Source: Actinomycetes bacterium (lineage in GTDB: Bacteria; Actinomycetota; Coriobacteriia; Coriobacteriales; UBA8131). Taken from it: a DNA stretch of 48,450 bases. The stretch lies in assembly GCA_009787085.1 (NCBI GenBank), contig WRGR01000036.1:1-48450 (forward strand). The letters are read 5' to 3'. Position numbers and translations under genes: made by a program. How positions within the stretch are numbered: position 1 is the first letter of the stretch; each line of letters begins with the position of its first letter. The notes beneath the pieces are model-generated. The model ran no database searches, was not told the DNA's origin, and was given only the letters and a program-made list of their open reading frames with translations. Shown piece after piece: positions 34,948 to 43,274 of the stretch.

Positions 34948-36336
34948 ATGGGCTTAGGAACAAGGTGTAGATGGGTTAGCTGGCACCTGTTCGGAATAGC
35001 GATGGCATCGTCTGCCATCGCGTTGTTTATGGCCGCCTGTCTTTCGGCATGTGTGCCCGGGGGCAACAGTGACGGATCTGCGGCCGCAGGCGGTGCGAAT
35101 GCCGCTGGACCAACTTGGACAAAGGCCTTTGGTGGTAGTAGCGATGATCGCTTTGAGGCGGTTTCGGGTCCTATCGGCAGCGGCTTTGTGGCCGCAGGCA
35201 GCACTGACTCCACCGACGGCGACATTTCGGAGAGTAAAGGCATGCTGGATGCCATTGTTGCCAGAATAGACCCTAACGGCAAATTGATTTGGTTGAAGAC
35301 CTTCGGTGGCAGTGGCGATGACGGCTTTTGCAGTGTTGTTACAATGCGGGGTGGCGAGGGTATCGTCGCCGTGGGTTACTCGGAATCCCATGACGGTGAT
35401 ATCACAGATGATAGGGGCCACTCTGATGCTGTTATCGTTAAATATGACAGCAACGGCAATGTCGTATGGCATAAGACCTTTGGCGGTGGCGATGACGACG
35501 AGTTTGACTCAGTGGATCAGACTGCAGACGGGAATTTCATTGTTGTGGGGGCATCACAGTCTACAGACGGCGATATTCTAGGTGCCAAGGGCGGCCGGGA
35601 TGCCATAATTGCCAAGTATGATGCCGACGGCAACCTGCTCTGGGCGAAGACCTTCGGCGGCAGCAGCGATGACGGGCTGAATTCGGTGGCTGCAACCGCT
35701 GATGGCGGATTTGTGGCGGCCGGTGCAGTTGACTCCACAAATGGCGATGTCCAAGGCGGTCGCGGGGAAAGTGATGCTGTGATCGCCAAGTATGACGCCG
35801 ACGGCAACCTGCTCTGGGCGAAGACCTTCGGCGGCAGTGAGGTTGACGAGTTCAGTGCAGTGGCTGAGGATGCCGACGGCAACTTGGAGCTGGTGGGTTA
35901 CACTTTTTCCAACGACGGTGACATCCAAGATGCTAGGGGTGACCAAGATGCTGTCATCGCCAAATACAGCAGTGACGGCAACCTGCTCTGGGCGAAGACC
36001 TTCGGCGGCAGCGGTAGCGACTGGTTTGCCTCGTTGACCCAAGCATCAGACACCGGACTGGTGGCCGTGGGCTCCGTCGACTCCAGCGATGGCGATGCCC
36101 AAGGTAATAACGGCGGCTCAGATGCTGTTGTTGCTAAATACGACCTTGACGGCAACCTGCTCTGGTCAAACAGCTTGGGCGGCAGCGACGAAGACCAGTT
36201 TACATCCATTTGCCAGACCGAAGCCGTCGGGCGGTTAGCGGCGGCAGGCAGCTTCGCCTCCGACGACTGCGACGTGGACGGCTACAAAGAAGGTGTGGAT
36301 GCCATAGCCGCGATATTCGGTGACGATGGTATCTAA
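34948..36336 (+). CDS. Lipoprotein with seven 58-residue repeats
   Basis: No named family recognised. A lipoprotein signal is clear: RCRW, a hydrophobic stretch and lipobox LSAC with the cysteine at residue 35. Then seven repeats begin with a KTFGGSxxD-type motif, each about 58 residues and including GDxxxxxGxxDAxxAKYDxDGNLLWxK. The pattern is that of secreted beta-propeller repeats. It is predicted to be anchored outside the cell; ligand unknown. The ATG has AGGAAGGG eight bases upstream; earlier in-frame starts (34786) give no signal at the N-terminus. Three central units share near-identical DNA. It interrupts the hemW-hrcA order and is convergent with the XRE gene. Confidence 0.78.
   Translation: MGLGTRCRWVSWHLFGIAMASSAIALFMAACLSACVPGGNSDGSAAAGGANAAGPTWTKAFGGSSDDRFEAVSGPIGSGFVAAGSTDSTDGDISESKGMLDAIVARIDPNGKLIWLKTFGGSGDDGFCSVVTMRGGEGIVAVGYSESHDGDITDDRGHSDAVIVKYDSNGNVVWHKTFGGGDDDEFDSVDQTADGNFIVVGASQSTDGDILGAKGGRDAIIAKYDADGNLLWAKTFGGSSDDGLNSVAATADGGFVAAGAVDSTNGDVQGGRGESDAVIAKYDADGNLLWAKTFGGSEVDEFSAVAEDADGNLELVGYTFSNDGDIQDARGDQDAVIAKYSSDGNLLWAKTFGGSGSDWFASLTQASDTGLVAVGSVDSSDGDAQGNNGGSDAVVAKYDLDGNLLWSNSLGGSDEDQFTSICQTEAVGRLAAAGSFASDDCDVDGYKEGVDAIAAIFGDDGI
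35626..36015 (+). repeat. Near-identical 174-bp period within lipoprotein gene
   Basis: The segment GACGGCAACCTGCTCTGGGC plus the following bases to CTTCGGCGGCAG recurs at 35626, 35800 and 35974, exactly 174 bases (58 codons) apart. DNA identity over about 39 bases points to recent duplication or gene conversion. Confidence 0.85.
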
Positions 36337-36348
36337 GGGAGATGCCAG

Positions 36349-37626
36349 TCAGTCGCGCAAAGCATCCTGTATGGCCTGAATTGTCTCGGCTTTGGAGAAA
36401 GTTAAATCTGAGTCCGGGACGTTCACAAAAAAATCAGAGAAGGCTCCGACAAGTGAGGATTCGGCGATCCTGATGATCCGACCTGTGCTTCGGGCATCGT
36501 AGGCATCAGAGAGCACTAAAGAACGACCGCCGAGGTTGGCAAGGAAGAAGCCGTTGGGCAAGGCTAGTTTTGCCGGGTTCAACAGCCTGACTTTTGCCGT
36601 ATTGCCTATAGCTTCGGCCAGCAGTTTTTGTAGTTGTCGGCGCCGCCCCTCGTCGTCAAACGGGTCTAGGCGATCAGGTGGCAGCATCGACAGTTGCCCG
36701 GTTTCGACAAATGACAACTGACCGTCAAAACCGATTATCCTGAAGTCGCCACCTGTAGGGTCATCAGTTTGGGAGTATGAGCAATCGTCTAATAACTGGG
36801 TGATCATACTGCCCCGGCTAAGCAGCATGCTTGAGGCTTCCAAGTAGTCCATGCAGGTGATCTGGAAGCTATCGCGGATAGCGTTGTTCTTGCTGACAAT
36901 TGCCCGGTTCAAGCCCTCGGAAAGAAGCAGTGTGTAGCGTGAGCTATGGATGAAGTAGGGGAAGGGTACGGCAAAGAGGTCCTTGCGCTCGGCATCGGAG
37001 TAGACGTAATAGGCCAAGAACCTATCTCCTAGCGTTAGGAAGGGGGCTATGGCCGCCAGTATGTTTAAGTTGAGATAAGCTTTCTTGGCCTTAACAAACG
37101 AAAAGAAGCCATTGCCAGTTAATTTTGGGCTGGCAAGATGTTTTTTGAGCAACAAGTCGTAGAAGAACTGGTAGTCGTGAGGCATGGAAAAGTAGAGGAT
37201 ATGCTCCTCCCCAGATATCAGTTCAGCGATGAGGTTGTTGATTGTGAACTCTCCGGAAAGGCTTTCGGTTTCCCGCCGGAGTATTTCTGGAGGTTCGATT
37301 AAAACGGAGTCACGGTCGTTGCTCGGAAGCCCAGCGCTATAGGCTTGTGAAATGTCCTTGATTACGCTTAAGACCTTCTGGCGCTGCCGGAACTGGCCTT
37401 CGCCTGACCGAGTGACCTCAAAGGTCGCTAACAACTCCGCCTTCTCATCGGGAGACAACGACATGGCCTGCAGCAATGTCTCTACCTGCTGGAGCTTTGG
37501 CATTCTCTCGCCACTGATGAACTTGTGAAGCGTTGTCCGTTCGATGCCGGACAGGCGGGCAAGCTCCGACACGGAAACGCCGCTGCCCTGCTGGGCATGG
37601 CGCAGCTGTTCGCCAAATAATGACAT
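36349..37626 (-). CDS. XRE-family transcriptional regulator with large C-terminal domain
   Basis: Residues about 5-60 form a Cro/C1-type helix-turn-helix (QLRHAQQGSGVSVSELARLSGIERTTLHKFISGERMP region). The remaining 360 residues match nothing I can name; they contain no transmembrane helix and may bind a signal. ATG 37626 has AGGGGG six bases upstream, and the longer frame upstream is not coding-like. 425 residues. Divergent from hrcA across a 293-base gap with no recognisable operator, and convergent with the repeat lipoprotein. It could regulate itself or the neighbouring lipoprotein; no evidence decides. Confidence 0.8.
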   Translation of the reverse strand: MSLFGEQLRHAQQGSGVSVSELARLSGIERTTLHKFISGERMPKLQQVETLLQAMSLSPDEKAELLATFEVTRSGEGQFRQRQKVLSVIKDISQAYSAGLPSNDRDSVLIEPPEILRRETESLSGEFTINNLIAELISGEEHILYFSMPHDYQFFYDLLLKKHLASPKLTGNGFFSFVKAKKAYLNLNILAAIAPFLTLGDRFLAYYVYSDAERKDLFAVPFPYFIHSSRYTLLLSEGLNRAIVSKNNAIRDSFQITCMDYLEASSMLLSRGSMITQLLDDCSYSQTDDPTGGDFRIIGFDGQLSFVETGQLSMLPPDRLDPFDDEGRRRQLQKLLAEAIGNTAKVRLLNPAKLALPNGFFLANLGGRSLVLSDAYDARSTGRIIRIAESSLVGAFSDFFVNVPDSDLTFSKAETIQAIQDALRD

Positions 37627-37919
37627 GTACAACCCCCCTATTAAAGTTGCCGAGTGTGTCAGTAAGAGAAACATTCTAGCACTATATCGCCCTACATAGG
37701 ATAACAGTGCCGTATCGTGCCGCAACCTGCCGTCCAGTACCCGGCGGCAGCGCCAACTCTAAAACTTGCTCAACACTTTTGTGACGGTTAGGCTCTCGAT
37801 ATCGCGGGAGAAGAGACGGCGCTGCTATCATTTTCTGGGAAGAATCGGCCGAAACAGCTAGGCCTGCCTGAAAAGACAGGTATTGGAGTTTTGCAAGCCA
37901 GACCAACTGAAGGGAAGTC

Positions 37920-38627
37920 GTGCTCAGCGTTCGACGCACTAAAGTCTTAGATGCACTGATTAACGAGTATGTTTCGAGCATGATGCCCGTCAGCTCGTCA
38001 CGTCTGGCAGAGTGCTATCTGCCGGATGTCTCGGCGGCCACCATCCGCAATGAGCTGTTCGGGCTGGAGAGCGACGGCCTAGCATACTCGCCCCACACAT
38101 CATCTGGGCGCATTCCAACGAATTCTGGCTTCCGGTTGTTCGTCAGTAGGCTTTTGCTGGTTCCCCGAGACTTCTCGGTTACGAGCGAGGGCGGCGTTGA
38201 ACGCCAACAGCTCTGGCAAAAGCAGATTAAAGCGATTGGCTTTTATGATTTCAGTCAAAGTATCCTAGAGCCGTTGCTGGCACTTTGTGGCCAACTGGCC
38301 TTCTCTTGGTGTCCGACGGCTCATCCGGTGTTGGTGGTTCGGGGGCTGTCGCTGCTTTTACGACATCCAGAATTCAGGGACGCGGAGCTTTTGGCTGCTA
38401 TTTTGACCTTAGTGGAAAGTCAGAGCGATCTGGTGGGGGTGGTCGAGGAAAGCCTGGGGCAGACCGATTTTGCAGTGCGAATCGGGCTGTCCGGAGAAGG
38501 CCCGCTCTCATCCTGTGCGCTTATTGCCAGACGTGTTTCATATCAGCCAACTATCACCTTTGGCCTGATTGGGCCAACTCGCATGGATTACCGCCAAGCG
38601 ATGCGGGCCTTGGGCAGTGTCACGTAG
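37920..38627 (+). CDS. hrcA: HrcA-like heat-shock repressor, shortened
   Basis: Repressor that in other bacteria binds CIRCE sites in front of groE and dnaK operons. The N-terminal winged helix is intact: SSSRLAECY...SAATIRNELFGLESDGL and the wing HTSSGRIPTNSGFRLFV. The rest is a reduced ligand/dimer domain ending in GLIGPTRMDYRQAMRAL, the HrcA C-terminal signature. 235 residues against about 340, so roughly 100 residues of the middle domain are missing without a frameshift. GTG start after AAGGGAAG. dnaJ follows. No CIRCE repeat was found in front of hrcA or dnaJ. Confidence 0.87.
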   Translation: MLSVRRTKVLDALINEYVSSMMPVSSSRLAECYLPDVSAATIRNELFGLESDGLAYSPHTSSGRIPTNSGFRLFVSRLLLVPRDFSVTSEGGVERQQLWQKQIKAIGFYDFSQSILEPLLALCGQLAFSWCPTAHPVLVVRGLSLLLRHPEFRDAELLAAILTLVESQSDLVGVVEESLGQTDFAVRIGLSGEGPLSSCALIARRVSYQPTITFGLIGPTRMDYRQAMRALGSVT

Positions 38628-38672
38628 TAGAATGGGAGCTGGATCAGTCAATGAATGGAATTGGGGCCACAA

Positions 38673-39809
38673 ATGAGTGCTGACTATTATGCTATCCTCG
38701 GTGTCAGCAGGGATGCCACCGAGTCAGAGATCAAGAAGGCATTTTATCGCAAGGCCCGCGAGTTGCATCCCGACGTGAACAAGGCAGCGGATGCTGAAGA
38801 GCGGTTCAAAGAGCTTTCAGAAGCCTATGACGTGCTTTCCGATGCCAATAAGCGCAGCCAGTACGACCGTTTCGGCACTGTTTCCAGCAGCAGTGGCGGC
38901 CACCAGTATGTCGACTTCGACGACCTCTTCGGATCCGGTTTTGGTATGGGCGACCTGTTCAGCCAGTTTTTCGGCGGTGCCAGCCACGGCCGGGCATCTA
39001 TCCGCCAGGAAGGCCGGGATATGGGGGTCGGTCTCAAGCTCAGCTTAGAGGAAGTCGCCCTCGGAGTGAAGAAGGAGATCGTCTATGACCGTTTGACCCC
39101 CTGTGAGTCCTGTGAAGGCACTGGCGTTGGCCCCGGCGGTCAGACCGTCACCTGCGAGTGCTGCCATGGCTCGGGGCGGGTAATCAGTGTCCAGCATACC
39201 TTTTTGGGCGACATGCAGACCCAGAGCAGCTGTCCGGACTGTGGTGGCACCGGTAAGACCATTGATCAGCCTTGCCCGGACTGTGACGGACAAGGCCGTT
39301 TGCCTGACCGCCAGCGGGTGACTATTGAGGTGCCCAAGGGTATCCGTGACGGTCAACAACTGCGGCTCTCTAGCTTTGGCGAGGCCGGGCTGCATGGCGC
39401 AAGGGCCGGCAACCTGATAGTAACGGTGCGCATTGAGCCCCACCAACGCTTTCAGCGGGAAGGCGACAACCTGCATGCCACTGTCCAGACCTCAATTACC
39501 CAAGCAACGTTAGGTGCCCACCTGTCGGTGCAGGGCATCCTGCCCGATGAGGTCGTGGACATTGAGGTGCCTACTGGCTGCCAGCATGGACAGGTGATAA
39601 GAGTGCGGGACAAAGGGTTGCCGAAGATGCGCAAGGAGTCTCGGGGCGACCTTTTCGCCCATGTCGAGGTACAGGTGCCCAAGCATCTGAACGGCCGCCA
39701 AAAGGAGCTTTTGGAAGAGCTGGCGCGCGAACTGGGCGATGATGTTGGCGAGCGCAAGGGTAAAGGCCCTAAGGGGCCCATGCGCCGCATCAAAGATGCC
39801 TTGTCCTAG
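38673..39809 (+). CDS. dnaJ: Chaperone DnaJ
   Basis: Hsp40 co-chaperone that passes substrates to DnaK and stimulates its ATPase. J domain (1-70) with HPD at residues 32-34, a short Gly/Phe-rich region, and a zinc-finger domain of four CxxCxGxG units (about 143-210: CESCEGTG, CECCHGSG, CPDCGGTG, CPDCDGQG). Two substrate-binding beta domains follow. ATG 38673 (SADYYAILGVS) is the homologous start; 38655 would add six residues. 378 residues. A hairpin follows 31 bases after the stop. Confidence 0.96.
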   Translation: MSADYYAILGVSRDATESEIKKAFYRKARELHPDVNKAADAEERFKELSEAYDVLSDANKRSQYDRFGTVSSSSGGHQYVDFDDLFGSGFGMGDLFSQFFGGASHGRASIRQEGRDMGVGLKLSLEEVALGVKKEIVYDRLTPCESCEGTGVGPGGQTVTCECCHGSGRVISVQHTFLGDMQTQSSCPDCGGTGKTIDQPCPDCDGQGRLPDRQRVTIEVPKGIRDGQQLRLSSFGEAGLHGARAGNLIVTVRIEPHQRFQREGDNLHATVQTSITQATLGAHLSVQGILPDEVVDIEVPTGCQHGQVIRVRDKGLPKMRKESRGDLFAHVEVQVPKHLNGRQKELLEELARELGDDVGERKGKGPKGPMRRIKDALS

Positions 39810-39836
39810 GCAAGTGCCAAATTAATGCATGAAGCC

Positions 39837-39866
39837 CGTCATTGCGGGCTTGACCCGCAATCTTTT
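39837..39866 (+). repeat. REP-like hairpin after dnaJ
   Basis: GTCATTGCGGGCTTGACCCG with CAATCTTTT: stem ATTGCGGG/CCCGCAAT (39841-39861) around a 5-base loop, then a T-run, so it could terminate dnaJ. A second copy lies at 45017-45060 and a degenerate partial at about 44176-44222, which shares the CTTTCTCCTGATCAG flank. This kind of sequence translates as RHCGLDPQ and is common as a dispersed repeat. Confidence 0.7.
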
Positions 39867-39929
39867 ACCTCGTCGATAAAGGCAGAAGTAGCCCATGGGG
39901 CTTCGCAGCCCATTGTGGCAGCCCCAAGC

Positions 39930-39955
39930 CGGAGTCTCCCTAGGGAGATGCCGAT
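39930..39955 (+). repeat. Palindromic core of interspersed repeat before mtaB
   Basis: CGGAGTCTCCC and GGGAGATGCCG form a palindrome meeting at CTAG. Its right half holds AGGGAG six bases before the mtaB ATG, so it appears to be the ribosome-binding site of that gene. Confidence 0.65.
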
Positions 39956-41258
39956 GGCGCAACGTAGCGGTTTAAGTTTTGCCATCAGGAACTTGGGCTG
40001 CAAGTTGAACCGGGCGGAATCTGACCAGATGGCAGCTTCTCTAGAAGCTGCTGGTCTGCATGCGACAGAAGCTGCGGTCGCCGACTTGATTCTGATAAAC
40101 ACCTGCACAGTGACCGCTGAGGCCGATGCCAAGACCCGACAGGCCATCCGTCATGCACTGAACATCAACCCCACAGCTTGGGTGGTGGCCTGTGGCTGCG
40201 CGGTGGCCATTGATGCTGCGTCCTGTCAAACGCTTGGGGAAAGGGTGCGGGCGGTGGCCGACCATTCGGCGGCGGTAACGGCGGCTTTGGCCTTGCTCGA
40301 TTTGGCGGGTCAAGGGGTACCTGAGCCGCCAGCGCTTGAGCAAGTGCTGGCAAAATCGCAACCAGGCCAAAATGTGGAGTGTTCTGAGCGGCGCATGGCC
40401 GGCCAGAGAATCCTGCCCCGCCAGCGGGTTGACCTGAAGATCCAAGACGGCTGTGACGGCCAGTGCAGCTACTGTGTCGTGCGCAAGGCTCGCGGTCCAT
40501 CTCGATCGCTGGCGGCAGCAGGACTCATCAAACAATTGACGGCAATCGCTGCCAGCGGCATTAAAGAGGTCGTTTTGACCGGCGTGAACCTTGGCAGCTA
40601 TCAAGACGGCAGCCTTGGCCTGGCCGGCGTGGCTGAAGAGCTGATGGGGCATTGCCCAGACCTGCGCCTGCGCCTCTCGTCGTTGGAGCCCAATGATCTT
40701 TCACCGGATATTTTGGCGCTGATAGCGGCCAGCGACGGCCGTTTGGCGGCACACTTGCACCTGCCGTTGCAAAGCGGCTCGGATGCGGTGCTAGCAGCGA
40801 TGCGGCGGCCATACAATGCGGCTGACTATGCCAGTATTGTTGAGGCCGCCCGCCGCATCGTGCCGAGGATATCCCTGTCCACCGATGTCATAGTTGGCTT
40901 TCCGGGGGAGACGGATGCAGACTTTCAAAAGACCATGGAGTTTTGCCGACAAATGGCCTTCATGAACATCCATGTCTTCCGTTACTCCGTCCGTCCTGGA
41001 ACAGAAGCTGCTGCTATAGCCGACCAGGTGGATGCCGAAACCAAGAAGGTGCGGGCATTTCAGCTCCGGCAATTGGCCCGGCAGCTGACGCTAGAAGACA
41101 TAAGGCGCAGGATTGGCAGCAGCGAGAAGGTGCTGGTGGAGAAGCCCGGCCTTGGGCGGGCGGAGAGCTATCACCTGGTGCGTATGCCCCATGACTTGCC
41201 GGTGGGAGCGTTAGTGGATGTCTGCTTCAAGGGACATCTGGGCATGGAGCTAAAGTGA
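39954..41258 (+). CDS. mtaB: tRNA threonylcarbamoyladenosine methylthiotransferase MtaB
   Basis: Adds a methylthio group to t6A37 of tRNAs that read ANN codons, using two 4Fe-4S clusters. N-terminal cluster cysteines lie in NLGCKLNRAESD, NTCTVT and ACGCAV. The radical-SAM motif is GCDGQCSYCVVRKARGPSRS (near residues 165-184). The C-terminal TRAM domain is present (EKVLVEKPGLGRAESYHLVR). ATG 39954 is chosen because AGGGAG lies six bases upstream. The longer frame from 39825 would translate the REP-like hairpin and is probably artefactual. 434 residues, normal. Confidence 0.93.
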   Translation: MAQRSGLSFAIRNLGCKLNRAESDQMAASLEAAGLHATEAAVADLILINTCTVTAEADAKTRQAIRHALNINPTAWVVACGCAVAIDAASCQTLGERVRAVADHSAAVTAALALLDLAGQGVPEPPALEQVLAKSQPGQNVECSERRMAGQRILPRQRVDLKIQDGCDGQCSYCVVRKARGPSRSLAAAGLIKQLTAIAASGIKEVVLTGVNLGSYQDGSLGLAGVAEELMGHCPDLRLRLSSLEPNDLSPDILALIAASDGRLAAHLHLPLQSGSDAVLAAMRRPYNAADYASIVEAARRIVPRISLSTDVIVGFPGETDADFQKTMEFCRQMAFMNIHVFRYSVRPGTEAAAIADQVDAETKKVRAFQLRQLARQLTLEDIRRRIGSSEKVLVEKPGLGRAESYHLVRMPHDLPVGALVDVCFKGHLGMELK

Positions 41259-41271
41259 TGGGACGATTCAG

Positions 41272-41313
41272 CTTGCAATCTGGCATGGCAGCTTTGATCG
41301 GTGTCTCCCTAGG
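41272..41313 (+). repeat. Interspersed repeat copy after mtaB
   Basis: CTTGCAATCTGGCATGGCAG, then TTTGATCGGTGTCTCCCTAGG: head and core in the same order and spacing as the copy at 44089. Starts 13 bases after the mtaB stop. Confidence 0.7.
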
Positions 41314-41353
41314 CTGTGACCCATAATCGTTTAGCGGACGTAAAGCTGGTATC

Positions 41354-41383
41354 ATCCAGTGGGGTATTTGTGAGCCACTGGAT
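41354..41383. other. 9-bp inverted repeat before propeller gene
   Basis: ATCCAGTGG and CCACTGGAT flank a 12-base loop. No T-run follows, so it may be an operator or leader hairpin for the gene at 41460 instead of a terminator. Confidence 0.4.
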
Positions 41384-41459
41384 GTCAGCGTTGGTTTAAC
41401 ATAGTGAGGCATGATTACGGTCAGTGGGTAGATGGGCAATGAGCGAAGGAGGCTTGGCC

Positions 41460-43178
41460 ATGAAGAAGGAGAAAACGGCCCGGGTCACGGTTGTTATTGT
41501 GGCGGTGCTGATCGCCTTGGCTTTAGCGGGACTGCTGGTCAGCTATGCTACGAGCAGCTTTCCCTTCAATAACCCAGCGGTGCAGCCGAGCGACGTTGGG
41601 CAGCTTGACCCAGGCACACAGCCTGACGGAGGTACAACCGGCGATGATCCGGCGGCAGATGCGGCTCAGCAGCAGGGAGCCTATGCCTATCAGACAACAC
41701 GGATAAGCGCACTTTATTCTGAGAACAAGAACACCACCTATTTTCTGGTCAACGACAGGCTCCTGGCCGATACGATACAGGGTGTTTGCTCATTCAGTGG
41801 CAACAGCAATGATGGTGCCAAGAGTTTTTATGTCAGTGAGGACGGCAAGGGTTACGTGGTATCTGCCGAAGGGTTGCAGGTGGTGGCAAATGATACGGCT
41901 GCCTTCCCTGATGCGGTCTTTTCTGCCGATGGCAGCAAGTTGGCCTATTCCAGCTTTGACGGCAGTCGTCTCTATATTGTGTCGGCGACGGGTGGCCAGC
42001 CGCAACATGTTGATGACGGCTATTGCTCCAGTGCGGCCTTTTCGCCGGATGGCAGTATCCTTGTTTATAATGCTGTTGCCAACGGTGGTCCAAGCAACGG
42101 GATGGCCAGCAATCCTTCGGTGGACTCCGAATTGAGGATGTTCCGTGACGGACAAGTCAAAACGCTGTCTGATGGTCTAGGCCCGATATCCGTGTCCGAC
42201 GACGGGAACACCGTCTATTGCTTTAAGGCCACTGGCAAAAACGACAGCAGCGGGGAAAGCGAACTGGCCGAATTGGCCTGTGTCAACGCCAATACCGGCA
42301 ACGTCAAAACCATCTGCAAGGACTCCCATGGCGACTATACGGTGAACTTGGAGAGCACTGAGATAGTCTACGGCACTGAGAGTGGCTATTACTACCTAGC
42401 AAAGGATGGCAAGCCCCAACTGATCGGCAAGTACCAATATATGAGCCTGATGCTGCCGAGCAACGCCTATGGCGCAAAGAGCCTGAAGGGACAGACCTAC
42501 CAAGGGGACAGCAGTTATAAAGACTTCAACACTACGGCTTTTTACTTGGACAATGATGCAAAGGTGATACCTGTTGTCAGCAAAGCTGACAACTGCTGGC
42601 TCAGCGCCGATGCTCAAGACATCTATTACTTGAAAGACGCCGGAGTAAAAAGCAGCAACATTGTGGTCGGCAGTCTTTGCCGTCGGCCAGTGCATGCCAA
42701 CGACAAAGCTGCTGGCGCAGGGCTGTCCAGCGGTGGCCAGTCAAGCGGCGTTGAGCAGAAGCTGGCAGAAAACGCCACCGAGTATGCGGTTTCAACAGAT
42801 CAATCGCAGGTCTACTTTGTTGACTCCAAAAACAACTTGGTATTCGTGCAGGAGGATTTGAAAACAAAAACGGTTGCCAAAGAGGTCGATCCATACTCCT
42901 TGCTGATGTCTGCCGACGGCTATCTTTATTTCGCCGCAAATGACATCAGTCAAGACTCTTGGCTGAGATGCTCGCGTCTCGGCGGCAGCCCACAGCAGCT
43001 TATCGAGAACATCGAGCACTGTGAGCGGTTCCCTGCGGGCATTTACGTATATACATTGAACATAGAAGCTCAACCTTATATAGATGTTAACTTGTTAAAG
43101 GGAGCCGACACCCCGCTGAAACTTGCAGAAGTGGTGAGTCCAGTTTCAGAGGGCTATCCGCAAAACGATGGTCTCTGA
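41460..43178 (+). CDS. Membrane-anchored beta-propeller (TolB/PD40-like) protein
   Basis: N-terminal transmembrane helix (RVTVVIVAVLIALALAGLLV) after a short Lys-rich start, then a Pro/Asp/Gly-rich spacer and an extracellular domain of repeated strands with PD40-like motifs (PDAVFSADGSKLAYSSFDG and SSAAFSPDGSILVY). Likely a six- to seven-bladed propeller exposed outside the membrane; ligand unknown. ATG 41460 is preceded by AAGGAGG seven bases away, so earlier starts (41424) are rejected. 572 residues. Stands alone, after a repeat-containing gap and before a convergent zinc-ribbon gene. Confidence 0.75.
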   Translation: MKKEKTARVTVVIVAVLIALALAGLLVSYATSSFPFNNPAVQPSDVGQLDPGTQPDGGTTGDDPAADAAQQQGAYAYQTTRISALYSENKNTTYFLVNDRLLADTIQGVCSFSGNSNDGAKSFYVSEDGKGYVVSAEGLQVVANDTAAFPDAVFSADGSKLAYSSFDGSRLYIVSATGGQPQHVDDGYCSSAAFSPDGSILVYNAVANGGPSNGMASNPSVDSELRMFRDGQVKTLSDGLGPISVSDDGNTVYCFKATGKNDSSGESELAELACVNANTGNVKTICKDSHGDYTVNLESTEIVYGTESGYYYLAKDGKPQLIGKYQYMSLMLPSNAYGAKSLKGQTYQGDSSYKDFNTTAFYLDNDAKVIPVVSKADNCWLSADAQDIYYLKDAGVKSSNIVVGSLCRRPVHANDKAAGAGLSSGGQSSGVEQKLAENATEYAVSTDQSQVYFVDSKNNLVFVQEDLKTKTVAKEVDPYSLLMSADGYLYFAANDISQDSWLRCSRLGGSPQQLIENIEHCERFPAGIYVYTLNIEAQPYIDVNLLKGADTPLKLAEVVSPVSEGYPQNDGL

Positions 43179-43274
43179 GGCATGGGGCAGTACTGCACAA
43201 TCTGGCAAATGACCGAGCAGCGACACCGGACTGTTTATTGAAAGGCTCTGGTTGACCGGTCGGTCGGATGCCTG

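Noticed and set aside
37627-37919. Possible CIRCE operator in front of hrcA
   Set aside because: CTAGCACTA near 37677 matches only one half; no GAGTGCTAA half follows at nine bases.
39825-39953. Longer mtaB start
   Set aside because: Translates the REP-like hairpin (RHCGLDPQSF) and lacks a ribosome site; ATG 39954 is better.
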